NCBI RefSeq assembly: GCF_004798865.1
Contig: NW_025335568.1
Span: 1,197,178 to 1,261,177 of the forward strand
Source: Varanus komodoensis
Lineage: Eukaryota; Chordata; Lepidosauria; Squamata; Varanidae
Length of the DNA: 64,000 bases
Reading direction: 5' to 3'
This document shows positions 1-10,090 of the stretch, piece after piece. Numbering within the stretch: the stretch's first letter is position 1; each line of letters starts with the position of its first letter. The notes beneath the pieces are model-generated. The model ran no database searches. It worked only from the letters and a program-made list of their open reading frames with translations, and had not been told where the DNA came from. Position numbers and translations under genes: made by a program.

Positions 1-147
1 AGACCCCCTTTCGGGCGTGACCTGGCCGCGTCCTTCGCCCCCCCATGGCCCGTCCCCGGCAGCAGGCCGAGCGCCTTCCGGCCTGGGGGGCTCCCCTTCA
101 GCACCACCTCTGCTTCCTTCAGCACCGCTTCATCTCAGGGCTTTCGA
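1..147. repeat. Left arm of inverted repeat, cut by window edge
   Basis: The first 147 bases are the reverse complement of 2455-2580 with about 4 mismatches plus one 21-base insertion. The insertion is an internal direct duplication at about 109-129, in which the CCTTCAGCACC block occurs twice. Matching starts at the very first base of the window, so the arm probably continues to the left and its true length is unknown. Similarity ends abruptly at TTTCGA (142-147). I do not recognise the sequence as a named element. Confidence 0.85.
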
Positions 148-309
148 GGTGTGAGAACGGAGAGGTGGGTCGCCACTGCTGCTTCTGCTCGGCGTTGCTG
201 CTGGTCTCAGGAAAGGCCCTCCAGCCGTGCCAGCTGCCACTCCCGCGGCTGCCCAGGAACAGCCCTTCCGGGGTTTCGCCACCGTTCATGAGACCACTTA
301 TGATATTGT

Positions 310-890
310 CTCCAGTTCTGGTCACCTCGCCTGGAAAAGGACATTTTTGAGTTGGAAAATGTACGGGGATGGGCAAGAAAAATGAACCAGAGGCTGGAGC
401 TGCTCTCCTGTGAGGAACCTTAGGAAAAAGGTGAGGGGGCGGCAGGATCGAGGTGCTCAGAATAATCCACAGCGTGGGGAAAGTAGCCCGTGTGGTCCTG
501 GAGTGAATCTGACCGGTGGGAGATTCGGGGGAGACAAGAGGAGGCGCTTCTTCGCACAGCAGATGGTTGAACTGTGGAATTTGCTGCCGTGGAAGCGGCA
601 AAGGCTGCCCGTCTGGGTGACTGAAAAAGGACCGGGCAGATTCAGGAGGGAGGGGGCCCTCCGTGGCTGCTAGCCTTGCTGGCCACGTGCTGACCCTAAC
701 CCGAACCCTAACCCGAACTCTAACCCTTACCAGCGGCGGCAGGCCCACACGCAGCAGTGGCCGAGGGGCTTGGGCAGGCGGAGGTCTTGCGCCCATCCCG
801 CTGGAGTGATCCTGCGTGCAGAGTGCTGGGCTGCATGGACCTTGGGCCTGATCCAGCTGGCCTCCGCTTCTGTCCTTGTTCTGACCCAGC
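310..890 (+). mobile_element. CR1 LINE 3' region, 5'-truncated, interrupted by telomere-like repeats
   Basis: The sequence follows the 3' part of sauropsid CR1 elements in order. It has 'ccagttctggtcacc' near 322, 'tggtgggagattcgggggagac' near 515, 'cgcttcttcgcacagcagatggt' near 546, 'gaactgtggaatttgctgcc' near 568, 'gtggctgctagcc' near 662, and the terminal 'ctgggctgcatggaccttgggcctgatccagc' near 826-860. Only the terminal non-coding part is present, as is usual for CR1. The stretch that should follow 'ggccacgtgct' is replaced by a telomere-like array (694-726), after which CR1 sequence resumes. Divergence looks substantial, suggesting an old copy. It lies inside the spacer of the 1-147/2455-2580 inverted repeat. 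Confidence 0.8.
694..726. repeat. Short degenerate interstitial telomeric repeat
   Basis: About five and a half hexamers, alternating CCCTAA with the variant CCCGAA and one CTCTAA, followed by CCC. In the CCCTAA orientation the vertebrate telomere unit is the reverse complement TTAGGG. The tract sits inside a CR1 3' region, between recognisable CR1 sequence on both sides. A short array of this kind is usually explained by telomerase-associated or fill-in repair of a double-strand break, rather than by a former chromosome end. Confidence 0.8.
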
Positions 891-1600
891 TGGCCGGGTG
901 CTGCTGCGCCTCTGACTGGCCCGTGGGCTCCTTGCTGGGGTCCGGCCGGCGACTGAAAGAACCCCACGTTGGGCCAGCCGGACCCTGCCCCGGTGCAAGG
1001 TGGGACTCCTCCGTTGCCCCGTGTCCTGCATGCGTGACGAGCCCCCCACCGTCCCGCAAGGTGCCAGGTGAGTCTTCTTCCACAGTGCAGGTCCAGGGGC
1101 GCTGGCTGCCGGGGGGCGGGGGCTTGGTGTGGCTTACCCTCCCGCTGAAGGCAGCTGCTGCTGACCATGCCCGATTTCGGCTGGGTCGGGCCCTGTAGTC
1201 TCCGCCTGCCAGGATCCCCCCCCCCCGATGCATTAACCCCCCTCCAGCCAATGAACCTTGGACCTCTCAACCCTCCAGCGTTCGCAGCTGGGCTGGTTGC
1301 GCCTTGCGCAGGGTGGGCAGGTGTGGCAGTAAATCTGCAAGCGCACACATGCACGGACTGGCAGGCGCAGGCTGGGTCCGCTCCGCGGGCACGCGGCCTC
1401 CCCGGAAGCCGCCTCTCCCCCAGGAGTCCTGCAGCCCACCCTCGAAACTTTCCACGCTGGACGTGTGCAGCCGAGCGGCGGCTGGGGGAGGCCCCGGTGC
1501 GCACGCCCCGGCGGGCTCGGCTCAGGCTGCACAGAGCCTCCCGAGGAGCGTTCAGCACGGGGCAGGACCCGGCACAGGTCAGGGGCTCCGTCAGGGACGC
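891..1600. other. GC-rich stretch with no recognisable feature
   Basis: GC-rich unique-looking sequence with an 11-base C run (1216-1226). Both strands have open frames rich in Pro, Arg, Gly and Ala, without recognisable domains. I see no gene or repeat that I can name. Confidence 0.5.
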
Positions 1601-2040
1601 CGGCGTTCCCTGTTTTTATTTATCTGCCGGAACGATTGTTCTCCTGCCCCTCGGCCAACGCGCCCATGTTTTCCAAAGATGGTGCCAACATACCCTGGAG
1701 GAGTTTTTCTCGCTCTGTCTCTGGCCATAGATGGGAAGGCTCTACTTTTGAAAATGTATATTTTTTTCTGCTTCACTGGAGCATCCTGAGCCAGCTGGGT
1801 TTGCAACAAAGAAAGTTTAAGTGAATCAAAATGGATGTCAGAAAGCTCCACTCGTCGCAATGTTTTCCACAGTACTAGGAGAGGAATCAGTGCTTGTTAC
1901 AAATGGGATTTAGAAATAGATCCTTCGCAAACCGCCCTGGCCAGGTACAGTGTTTATTTACTGAAAGAGTATAAATAGTTTAGCAGATGTTGCCTCATCG
2001 TTTTCGCCAGCGTTTTGAGGAGACAAAAGCACGAGACGGG
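1601..2040. other. AT-richer island, candidate conserved non-coding element
   Basis: Base composition drops sharply to AT-rich between GC-rich flanks, with normal sequence complexity and no repeat-family match that I recognise. It includes T/A-rich words such as 'gaaaatgtatatttttttc' and 'tgtttatttactgaaagag'. No open frame looks coding. In GC-rich vertebrate DNA such islands are often conserved regulatory sequence, but conservation cannot be judged from one genome. Confidence 0.3.
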
Positions 2041-2454
2041 TCCTAATCACCCCGTTCCTCCGTGGGCCTGAGCTCAGGGCACTTCGGCACATCCACAACC
2101 CCCTGCTTGTGGGGATTCCCTACCCCCGCCCCCCCCCCCACGGCAATAAATGCCCTTTGCACTAACCACAGGCGGCTTCTGCCTTGCCGTCCAGGCCCTG
2201 GCCTGACCGGGTGGGGGCAGGCGGCCACATAGACCCCCCCCCAGAGACCAGTGGGGCAAGGCCTGCTGGCGGAACTGGGCCGCTGGCCACAGGATGCCCG
2301 CTCCGCTGGCCCACGGTCCCTCGTTCCAGGCGGCCGTTGGCAAGGTGTCCCATGACCTCCCCCTGGGTGGGAGGTGACCTTCGGTTGGACAAGTTGGATG
2401 GATCAGTGGGCTGGGCACCTGCCGTGGGGTGACCCAAAGCTGAATTGTCTTGCT
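2041..2454. other. GC-rich stretch with no recognisable feature
   Basis: GC-rich sequence with several C runs, leading up to the right inverted-repeat arm. No gene or named repeat is seen. Confidence 0.45.
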
Positions 2455-2580
2455 TCGAAAGCCCTGAGATGAAGCGGTGCTGAAGGGGAGCCCCCCAGGC
2501 CAGAAGGCGCTCGGCCCGCTGCCGGGGACTGGCAATGGGGGGGCGAAGGACGCGGCCAGGTCACGCCCGAAAGGGGGTCT
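2455..2580. repeat. Right arm of inverted repeat
   Basis: Reverse complement of 1-147, about 97% identical over 126 bases apart from a 21-base insertion in the other arm. The outer end (2580) matches base 1 of the window, so only the inner boundary (2455) is defined. The spacer is about 2.3 kb and contains the CR1 with the telomere-like tract and an AT-rich island. Confidence 0.85.
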
Positions 2581-4415
2581 AGCGCCCGGGGCGAGAGAAG
2601 CGTCTGGGGCTCCGGCACACGTACAACCGGGATGTGGGGCGTGAGCAGAGGAACCCAGGCGAGCGGGGATCGTGCAGCAGGAAGTGGGAAGAGGGACCGC
2701 CACCGTCCGAGGTGGGAGCGCATGAGAGCGGGCTGGAATGGACAGCGTTCCCAGAGCGCTTTACCCCGGAAATGCCAGACTCCGGAGAAATGGGGTGGCT
2801 CTGATACCGGGCCAGAGGCAGCCCCGGCAGGAAGCGGCCATCGCGCCAAACCCGCCCGAAGAAGACCGGCCAGAGTTCGTGGAAACCCATCAGCATAAAT
2901 CAGGGAAGGCCATGTGGGAGCTGCGTGCGTGTGGGCACTCGGACGGTCCGTCTCCATGCGCACATGTGACGGTGGACATGCGCAGAGTGCCTGATGGGCA
3001 CTGGGTGCCCTCGCAGACCCACGCGTGGGGCAAGGCCGGGGGAGGCGCTCTTCGATCTGGCCAAGATTACTGCGGGGATCGAGTGATGCTGGAAGAGCGG
3101 CTTGTAGCACACGCTCCCCCCGGATCTTGCCGGGATCTGCCTCCCCTGCCGCTGGAGCTGTGCGAGGCCAGGCGCCTGGGTGCTTCCGCCGGTGGGGTGG
3201 CCGGCAGCCAGAGGCAGCGTGCCACCACAGACGCACGGCGGCCGGTCGCCCCTTCTGGACCGGCCACGGCCTGGGGCGCTGCCTGCAGGCCAGGCCCGCG
3301 CACTTCCAAGGACACGGCGGGATGCAGCAGCGCGTCCTCTCGCAAAGCGGAAAAGCAGACGAAGAATGCTCGCAGCTGGAAAAACGCTCGCCGAGGCGCA
3401 CGTGGATTTCATACGGAAGGGGAAGCGCATGCCGTCGTGACCTCTGAGGGCACATGTGGGCTTCAGGAAGCTCAGGCGCTGCTGGGTCACGTGCCCTCCG
3501 CCGTGCGCTAAGAAACCGCGTGGGGGGGGGTCTTGAGCCGAGTGCGTCTTCTTCACCCCCCCTCCCTGTTCATGGCCCGCTGAGGCTGTTTTGGGGTTTA
3601 AACGGGGGAAAACAAGGAAGACTAGAACACACGCCCTGAACCTTGGTAAAGATATGCTCCCCCCCGCCCCCCTCCCCGGTCATTGTCCAGGGACATTGAT
3701 CTGCGCCCCTCCCTCAGAAAGGCGTCCTCCCAGAACTCTCCGGCAGGAGGGTGATGGCCAGAGCCCCAGTGCGGAGGCTCTCGGAGTCCTTTGGGCAGCC
3801 TCCGGGGGGGGCCTCTCCTGGGCAGGGGCAGCGACACCCATTGGAAGCGGGCCCCCGATGCTCAGCAGCGCTGCCCCCGAGGGCCGGGGAGCGCCGGACT
3901 GCAGGGGTCGGCAGGGCCGGGCTGTCGTCTGCCCCGAGGTCGGCACCGGGCCACATGGCCTGTGGGAGCGCCCCCGCACGCGACGGGCGAGGGGATGCGT
4001 CTCAGCAGAGACGGGCCTCGCGTCCAGCCAGGGAAGCCAGCACCGCCTCTGCGTAAGGGCTGCCAAGGCCCGTCTTCCGGTGGAAGGCTCCCTTGGCCTG
4101 GCAGGCCGGCTGAGGACCTGGGGAGCACCCGGCCCGGCTTGCGCAGGTGCATGCGCAGCAGGGCTGCCTGGGGGCACAGGCCCCTCCTTCGCCGCTGCCT
4201 CGCCATGCTGGGGCCCCTGCAGTCCAGTCGGACGGTGCGGTGCCGTGCAGGTTGACGTGGGAAAAGCCCTCCAGCTCCCAGCGTCCTCCCACCGGCCGGG
4301 TGGTCTGGGCATGAGAGCAGCTGAGAGCCCCTTTCTGTCTAAACGTGCTCGGGGTTGCACCCGTGCATTAGGGGGCAGCATAGAAGTGGAACGAAATAAA
4401 CATAAATCGTGTTTC
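2581..4415. other. GC-rich stretch with no recognisable feature
   Basis: Long GC-rich block. Several overlapping open frames exist on both strands (for example 2738-3511 plus and 2403-3455 minus) but they are low-complexity, mutually overlapping and lack domain motifs. I see no repeat that I can name. Confidence 0.45.
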
Positions 4416-4419
4416 GTCG

Positions 4420-4640
4420 CAAGTTGTGCTCAACCCATCGCGACCCCATGGACCACTTCCTCCAGGCCCTCCTGTCCTCCACCAGCCCCCGGAGTGCACC
4501 CAAGCCCACTCCCACCGCCCCAGGGACCCCATCCAGCCCCCTCCTCCTCTGCCGCCCCCTAGCCTCTTGCCATCGGTCCTTCCAGCATCAGGCTCTTCTC
4601 CAGGGAGTGGCTTCTCATAAACTAAATTACAATTTCGAAA
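4420..4640 (-). mobile_element. BovB (RTE) LINE 3' terminal fragment
   Basis: Read on the minus strand, this resembles the C-terminal end of BovB ORF2 followed by the element's 3' end. A segment like '..PGEEPDAGRTDGKRLGGGRG' followed by a W-rich stretch aligns with the BovB tail '..LEKTLMLGKIEGRRRRGRQRMRWLDGI'. The DNA ends with the equivalent of 'gtccatggggtcgcgatgggtt'. The same region recurs on the plus strand at 28351-28532. It is 5'-truncated and too short and diverged to be active. BovB is typical of squamates and ruminants, so it also supports the host assignment. Confidence 0.75.
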
Positions 4641-6130
4641 GTTACTTCTATGGCCTTGCATGTCAACATTAGGCAAGTCTGGGGGTTTTGGCATCTTTGG
4701 CATTGCATTTCTCCTTTTGGCAACTCCATGCATGACCACCCTGGAGCTCCCACGGGGCAGGGATTATGGGAAGCACTGGCTAGCGGGTATTTCCTTCCCG
4801 TGGGAGCTCAGCACCAAGAGTCCTGCTCGCCCGGCCCACGGCCTGGCTGTGCCTCGCGGGTGCCAGACTTCTCAGCCACTCACGGACCTTCCATGGGGAG
4901 CGTAAAGGCGCACCTCGTGGCCATGTGGGACCGGCCTCCGTGGGCCAAACACGCAGGGCGTTGTCCGGTCCTGGTGATGGAGGATTTCCAGCTGTCCTTG
5001 GCGTAGTTCCAGGGAGTCGCCTGCACTGGCAGACCCGGCGCTGCCGGGGCCTCTCCAGGCTGGCTCAAGGGAGGCCTGACCCTGGACCCTGTGCGGGTCA
5101 GCCCCGTGCGGGAGACGTGCGGCAACGGCGTGGTCTGGGGGCCGTGCAGATCTCCCGGTTGCCGTGACCGGCCCTCAGCCACGAGGAAAGGTGCCTGGCA
5201 GGCCGAGTGCCGGCCCTGAGGCTGGGGAGGGCCTCCGGCTGTGTCCCCGGCACGAGGCGGCCACAGCACCAGGCCGAGCTGCCGTCGGGAGATGCAGGAG
5301 CAGCAGCCACGAATTCGCCCAGGCCCCGCTTCCGTCCACCCGCCCACTCGGCGCTCCTCTGTGCACCCCGTGGCACGGAATTGCACGATCCGACCCTGCC
5401 GGGCGCGCACGGCCCTCCTGCCGTCTGTCCCGCGTCCCCATCCACCAGCCGGACGGGGCGACCCCTCTGGGTTCCAGCCTCCACGGCTGCCTCCCCCTCC
5501 CCTTTCTCCACCCCGGGCATGATTCGGGACACCTCCCCCTGTCCCCCCTCCCCGTCCCTCTTCTCCACTGAGTGGCCCCCGCCGTGGCAGACGCCCCCCT
5601 GGGGGAGATGCTCCAGCCCCCTCCCCGCCCCGAGTCTCCCTTCCCTGCGCCCCCCCCCCCCCACGGACCGGCACGTGCCGCAGATTCGAATAAAGGGAGT
5701 GGGATCCCGGCAGTGTTGCTTTGGAGGCATTTCCTAATTACACTCAAGAAAGGGGGCGCCTTTTTCGCGGCTCCCGCCCTGGGCGACAGGTGGCGGGGGG
5801 AGGGGCCAGGAGCGCACCAGGGGCCTCGGGAGCTGCCACGAGCCCAAGGAGGGGCTCTCGGGAGAGGAGAGCCGGGCCTGGCCCGCTCGGAGACTTCGTG
5901 CCGCTGCCCCCAAGTGCTCCCCATGCCTGTCCGAAGGCGTCCGGCCGGCCGGACGCAGTGAGCAGGGTCCTCGCGTGGCCGGGAGTCGAGCGGGGCAGCG
6001 CACAGAGGCCCGGCTGTCCGTCGTGCCCACCTTGATATGCTTTGCCTTTCGAGCACGCGCCCCACGCCCTCACCCCAGGTGCAGGCCCGGGGCAACGGCG
6101 GCTTGTCATCCAGGGGCCTTGATGCTTTCC
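4641..6130. other. GC-rich stretch without recognisable genes
   Basis: Mostly GC-rich sequence. It includes a 13-base C run (5650-5662) and a perfect-arm hairpin (listed separately). Open frames such as 5175-6149 minus are arginine/proline-rich and look non-coding. Confidence 0.45.
4744..4809. repeat. Perfect 13-bp inverted repeat (hairpin)
   Basis: GAGCTCCCACGGG at 4744-4756 is matched exactly by its reverse complement at 4797-4809, leaving a 40-base loop. The arms are perfect while the surrounding sequence is not repeated. Function is unknown; it may be chance or the remnant of a small palindromic element. Confidence 0.6.
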
Positions 6131-6560
6131 AGAGGTGGCTTTCCCCCATCTATTCCTGACAGAAGGAATTAGTTTGTAATTTAATAAGAGGCTGCAGCTT
6201 TGGTTTACACAAAGAACGGGACAATATCTTTGTCTCTCTGCTTGGGAAATCGAAACGCATGTTAATTTCACGTCCCCCCCCCCTCCTGTGGGTGGGGGAG
6301 GGACGAAGAAAGGGCTGCTTTCATCCTGTTTACCTCCTTTTGCCTAATTAGTTCATTTGTTCTGTGTTTATGAAGGGATCATGTTCGGAGATAGCCAGGG
6401 AGAGCCGGCCACTGATTGGAAAGGCCTGCGAGGGATCGGATGGCCAGACCTGAGCTTGCTGATGGCTCGCATGATTTTGCAGGACAGACACCAGAAATGG
6501 GGGGGGGGGTCCCCAAGCAGGGATTTCTTATGGGGGAGCTGAGATTACATTAAGAAGGAA
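6131..6560. other. AT-richer island, candidate conserved non-coding element
   Basis: Two AT-rich blocks (about 6150-6270 and 6330-6490) are separated by a C/G-rich stretch with a 10-base C run (6273-6282). They contain homeodomain-type core words such as CCTAATTAG (near 6343-6351), TTTATGA and AATTTAATAAG. There is no repeat-family match and no coding look. Composition and motif density resemble developmental enhancers, which is inference only. Confidence 0.35.
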
Positions 6561-7830
6561 AGGAAATGTGCCTTACGGAGCACCGAGCGGCTCCCCCCGC
6601 CACCCCCAAGTGCAGGTTTGCTGAACGGTGCCTGGTGGGGGATTCCGGATTAATCACGAGGCTTCTGTCTTACGGAAGCTCGGTCCAAAATGTGGCCAGA
6701 AAGATCCCGGCCAGGCCCCGGCTGAGGCACGGGGGCACGGCTCCTGGGCGGGGGGCTGCACGAGGAGGGGGAGCTGGGGAGAGGCCTGCCCATCACGCCA
6801 GCCGAGGACGCCCTCCGCAGGGGACTCCTGCACGGGGCTGCGCCACCTCCCTCTCCCTGCGGCTTCCACAGGGTGGCCGAGGCCCCGGCGGCGTCATAGG
6901 CGAGGCGGAGGCTCCCCAAGCGGGCTGAGCCGGACGGCCGGGGCAGGGGCAGCGGCAGGCGCCCTCAGCTCCGCCCACCTCATTGCCCCCCCCCCCCGGA
7001 TCAGTTCCGGAGGGATCGCCGAGGAAGGTGTGCGGAAGGGGCACGGGGGCACCGGAAGGGGCGTGCAAGCCGCTCCAGAGCCCAGGGGCCTCGGGGGTGC
7101 CCTGCAAGGCCTGTCCGGTTCCCTGCGTGCATCAGGGCTCCAGCTTTGTGGGCGCTTCCACAGGAACACTCATGCACATTTTGGCGTACTCCTGCAGAGT
7201 TATGAGTATTTGCTCACATTTTTCAAGGTGTGCACTTTTGCTTGGCATGCTTGCTCTTGGACGTCGAGGTCCACCAGTCGCCGCACAAGCTTGGAAATGT
7301 GCAGCTGGTGACTGAGGCACCAGGCCAGAGGGAAGCTGAGAGTTGGGCCGACCTGGTTCCGAGCAAACGGACACAGGCCTCCCTCTGCCAGCCCCCCGCC
7401 CAGCAGCTCAGCCACAGCACGGCTGCAGCCGGGGCCACCGGCATCAGGCCAATAATTCGGAGCCCTCGGACCCCCCCGTTTGCCGGCCGGGGCTCCTCTG
7501 GCCCGGGCCCTCCGTCTGCGCCTGAGCCCGCTCCTCTCCTGGGAAGCGGCACGTCGGCACGACGGTCGCCTCCGGCCGGCTTCGGGCCGCCCTTCCCCTC
7601 CCCGTGGCCTTGCCCAGCCGGGCCCACCCCTTCCAGCCACAGCACTGTGCAGGATCCGGTCCCCTGTTCCTGCTGTCACGGGGCCGCCACTGGCAGGAGT
7701 CTCGGCGGCGACACGCCTCTCGTCCTCCGAACCGTCTCCCCCGCTTCCCACCCGCACTGACCTCCAGCCAAGTCCTCTGACCCTTGGCCGAACTGCCTGA
7801 GCGAGGCGGTCTCTGGAGCCGGTTCTGCCT
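6561..7830. other. GC-rich stretch with no recognisable feature
   Basis: GC-rich DNA with C runs. A short AT-richer patch at about 7150-7260 is too small to interpret. Open frames on both strands look non-coding. Confidence 0.4.
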
Positions 7831-8830
7831 CTCCGGCCGTTCCAGCTGAAGCTCTCCTTCTGTTTGGAACACCAAATGAGCGGGGCTTGAAAAAAGAGCA
7901 AAGCTAACGAGGGATTTTTGAAAGGAAACTTCTGTCAATCTTGACAAAGAGAGCGCTTCAAAGGAGGAAAATTGAGGCAAAACCAGAAGAAATGAACATT
8001 TCATAATACGTCCACATCCAGGCAGATCCCCCCACCCTGTTTTTGTGTAAAGTGGAGAAGGGTTTAAATGGAGGTTTATGGCATGCAGCTTTCCATCTGC
8101 CAGAAAGCCAGTGAGGCTGCCAGCAAACTCAGCTGCAAACTGTGACGGCGACTGTGGATGGAGAACTGGAAAAGCCCCGAAGCAGCTCCTGCAGCCCTGC
8201 TTGTGGGGCGTCCCTTTTAGGGTGGCTTCCGCAACCAGAGCCTCTGGAAGGGGGCGATTCGAGGCACCTGCGCTGGGGTCCAGAAGGGCACCGGGGCCTT
8301 CCGCTTTCCTTTGCCGCAAAGCCCGCTGGAGCAGCCGCGGCCCCCCGGCCCGTGTGTCCCCTCTGGCCAGGCACCCCGCCAGGCAGCTGGAGGCGTTCTT
8401 ATCTCGGAGGGCCGCTCTGGCCACCCCGCCAGCTCTGTTTGTGCTGCTGTCTTCCTCGGGTCGCGTTGCAGCTTTCCAGCGCTTCAACGTTTCATTAGGG
8501 TTGTCATCGAACGGCATGAGTAATCGGTTAATAAACTGAGTCGCTCTGCATACGTTTCCGCATAAACAAAAACGAGCATTTGGAAGACTCGTTCGAGGTC
8601 CTGCTTGCCCTGGAGAGCACGTTGGTGGAGCCCTTTTCTCCTGCGTATGTGAGCGAAGGAGAAACGCACCTTCTAACGAGGCTCTAATTCCTTGCATTAA
8701 ACCACAGAAAAGGTCGATGTTTTGATTAATCAGGAGCACATGTTAAGCAGATGAATCTGACTGATGCAACTCCCATGTTATTGATTGGACTGCTTCCTAT
8801 GGTGTTTATTTTATCTATCCCATTGACTAC
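7831..8830. other. Long AT-richer island, candidate conserved non-coding cluster
   Basis: About 1 kb of lower GC, interrupted by a GC-rich core at about 8180-8440. Left part 7860-8140 and right part 8480-8830 have high complexity and no recognised repeat. Words such as 'gatttttgaaaggaaacttctg', 'taatcggttaataaactg' and 'ttgattaatcaggag' are typical of homeobox-type binding content. The frames here are short. It is the largest such island in the left third of the window. Confidence 0.35.
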
Positions 8831-9320
8831 GGGTGAGCCAGGAGAAGGAGCCAGGCAGCGGGCCAGGAGTCGGGATCCAAGACTAAATCAGAACCAGAAC
8901 TACCACGCCAGGAGGGACTGGCACAGCAGTGGAGCAAACCAGAAGCCGGGCCCAAGGAAGGGCCAAGGAAGCCTTTGCTGGCCATCCGAGTGCGGTGCGC
9001 TCACTGTCCAAGCAGGGCTCAGCGGGGAGCGGAAGGGGCCTCACAGCCCTTCCTGCCCGGGGGGCTCCAGTGGGTGGGGAGGCTGCCTGTGCGCTTTGGC
9101 GGCTCCCAGCAGTGCACAGCCCTGCCACTTCCACCACACGTGCAGCGCATAATTTCGGAGACCTGTCCTGTGCCACCAGCCAATACCATCCAGCAGGCCC
9201 CGCGTTGCTGCAGGGGCTCCATTTCTCTGAAACTTTGGGAGCGCTGCCTTAGTGGAAAGAGGATGCAGGCGCTGACGAAGAGCCGGTCGCCTCCAGTGCG
9301 CACGCTCTCGCTCTCTGTTT
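8831..9320. other. GC-rich stretch with no recognisable feature
   Basis: GC-rich unique-looking sequence. No repeat or coding feature is recognised. Confidence 0.4.
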
Positions 9321-10090
9321 CTCAGTAGCTCTCTAACGTGGCAGTATATAAAATCCAGCCCCGAAGGCCCGTTCCAGAGGGCCTCTGCGCCGAGGATGGA
9401 AAAACCCCATCGCGCCGTCAAGTATGTTCCCTCCACATCCAGCCAGCAGCTGATTGTTCCCTGGCTACTGGAAGATGCATCCCGCATTATCCAGTTCAAG
9501 GGAAAGCATCTCAGTGACAGAATTTCTGGAGCTCTCTCTGGAGGGTTCGTTCCATGAGTCTGTACATTTGCTGGTCAGAAAGTCATTTCCCCACCCGAAC
9601 TGTTCAGCCAGAGCGAATAGTTTCAGCCTCTCATTTTGTTCTTTTTCTCCTGTGTTAGCATGTTCTCCTCCTCCTCCTCCTTGGTTTTATTATCACATAA
9701 TTAATCCCTTTTAGATGGGGCCATTCATGTAACACATGGAACCAATCACACGAAAGCTGTTGTTTGTGCATTCGTAGTTCATAGAACATCCTCAGAGTAC
9801 ATGGAGCTTTACGGAGTACAAGAGGACCGTTCCTGCCCCGAAGTCTAAAATCCAAGAAGCAGAGGGAGGACCCAACAGAGGACGGATGTCAGCTGAGTGG
9901 CTTAATAAAGCAAACTGAATCCAGAAAGTGAAATGGATTGGCAAACTTCATTGTATTACAAGCAGTTAGTCCCTGGGTTGAGCAGCCAGAAAGGTGGAGC
10001 AGCAGTGCCCCTCAGTCAAGCTTCTAACAGAATGAAACCACTACTACTGCTGAACACACTGACGTGCTAATCGTTTTGCCCAAGAAGACC
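9321..10090. other. AT-richer island with a possible old SINE tail
   Basis: Lower-GC sequence throughout. The part at about 9779-9890 ('catagaacatcctcagagtacatgg' then 'aagaggaccgttcctgccccgaag') resembles the conserved tail found in old amniote SINEs ('..ctgccccaaggagcttacaatct'). The match is weak. A TATATAAAA word at 9346-9354 has no associated gene. A short CTC repeat lies at 9665-9682. Confidence 0.3.

Noticed and set aside
119-1558. 479-codon minus-strand open frame
   Set aside because: Its alternating Val-Arg tract is the translation of the telomere-like repeat, and the frame crosses a CR1 copy. It is low-complexity and overlapped by plus-strand frames.
9346-9354. TATATAAAA as a core promoter
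   Set aside because: No coding exon, initiator or CpG context supports it; it lies in a generally AT-richer island.
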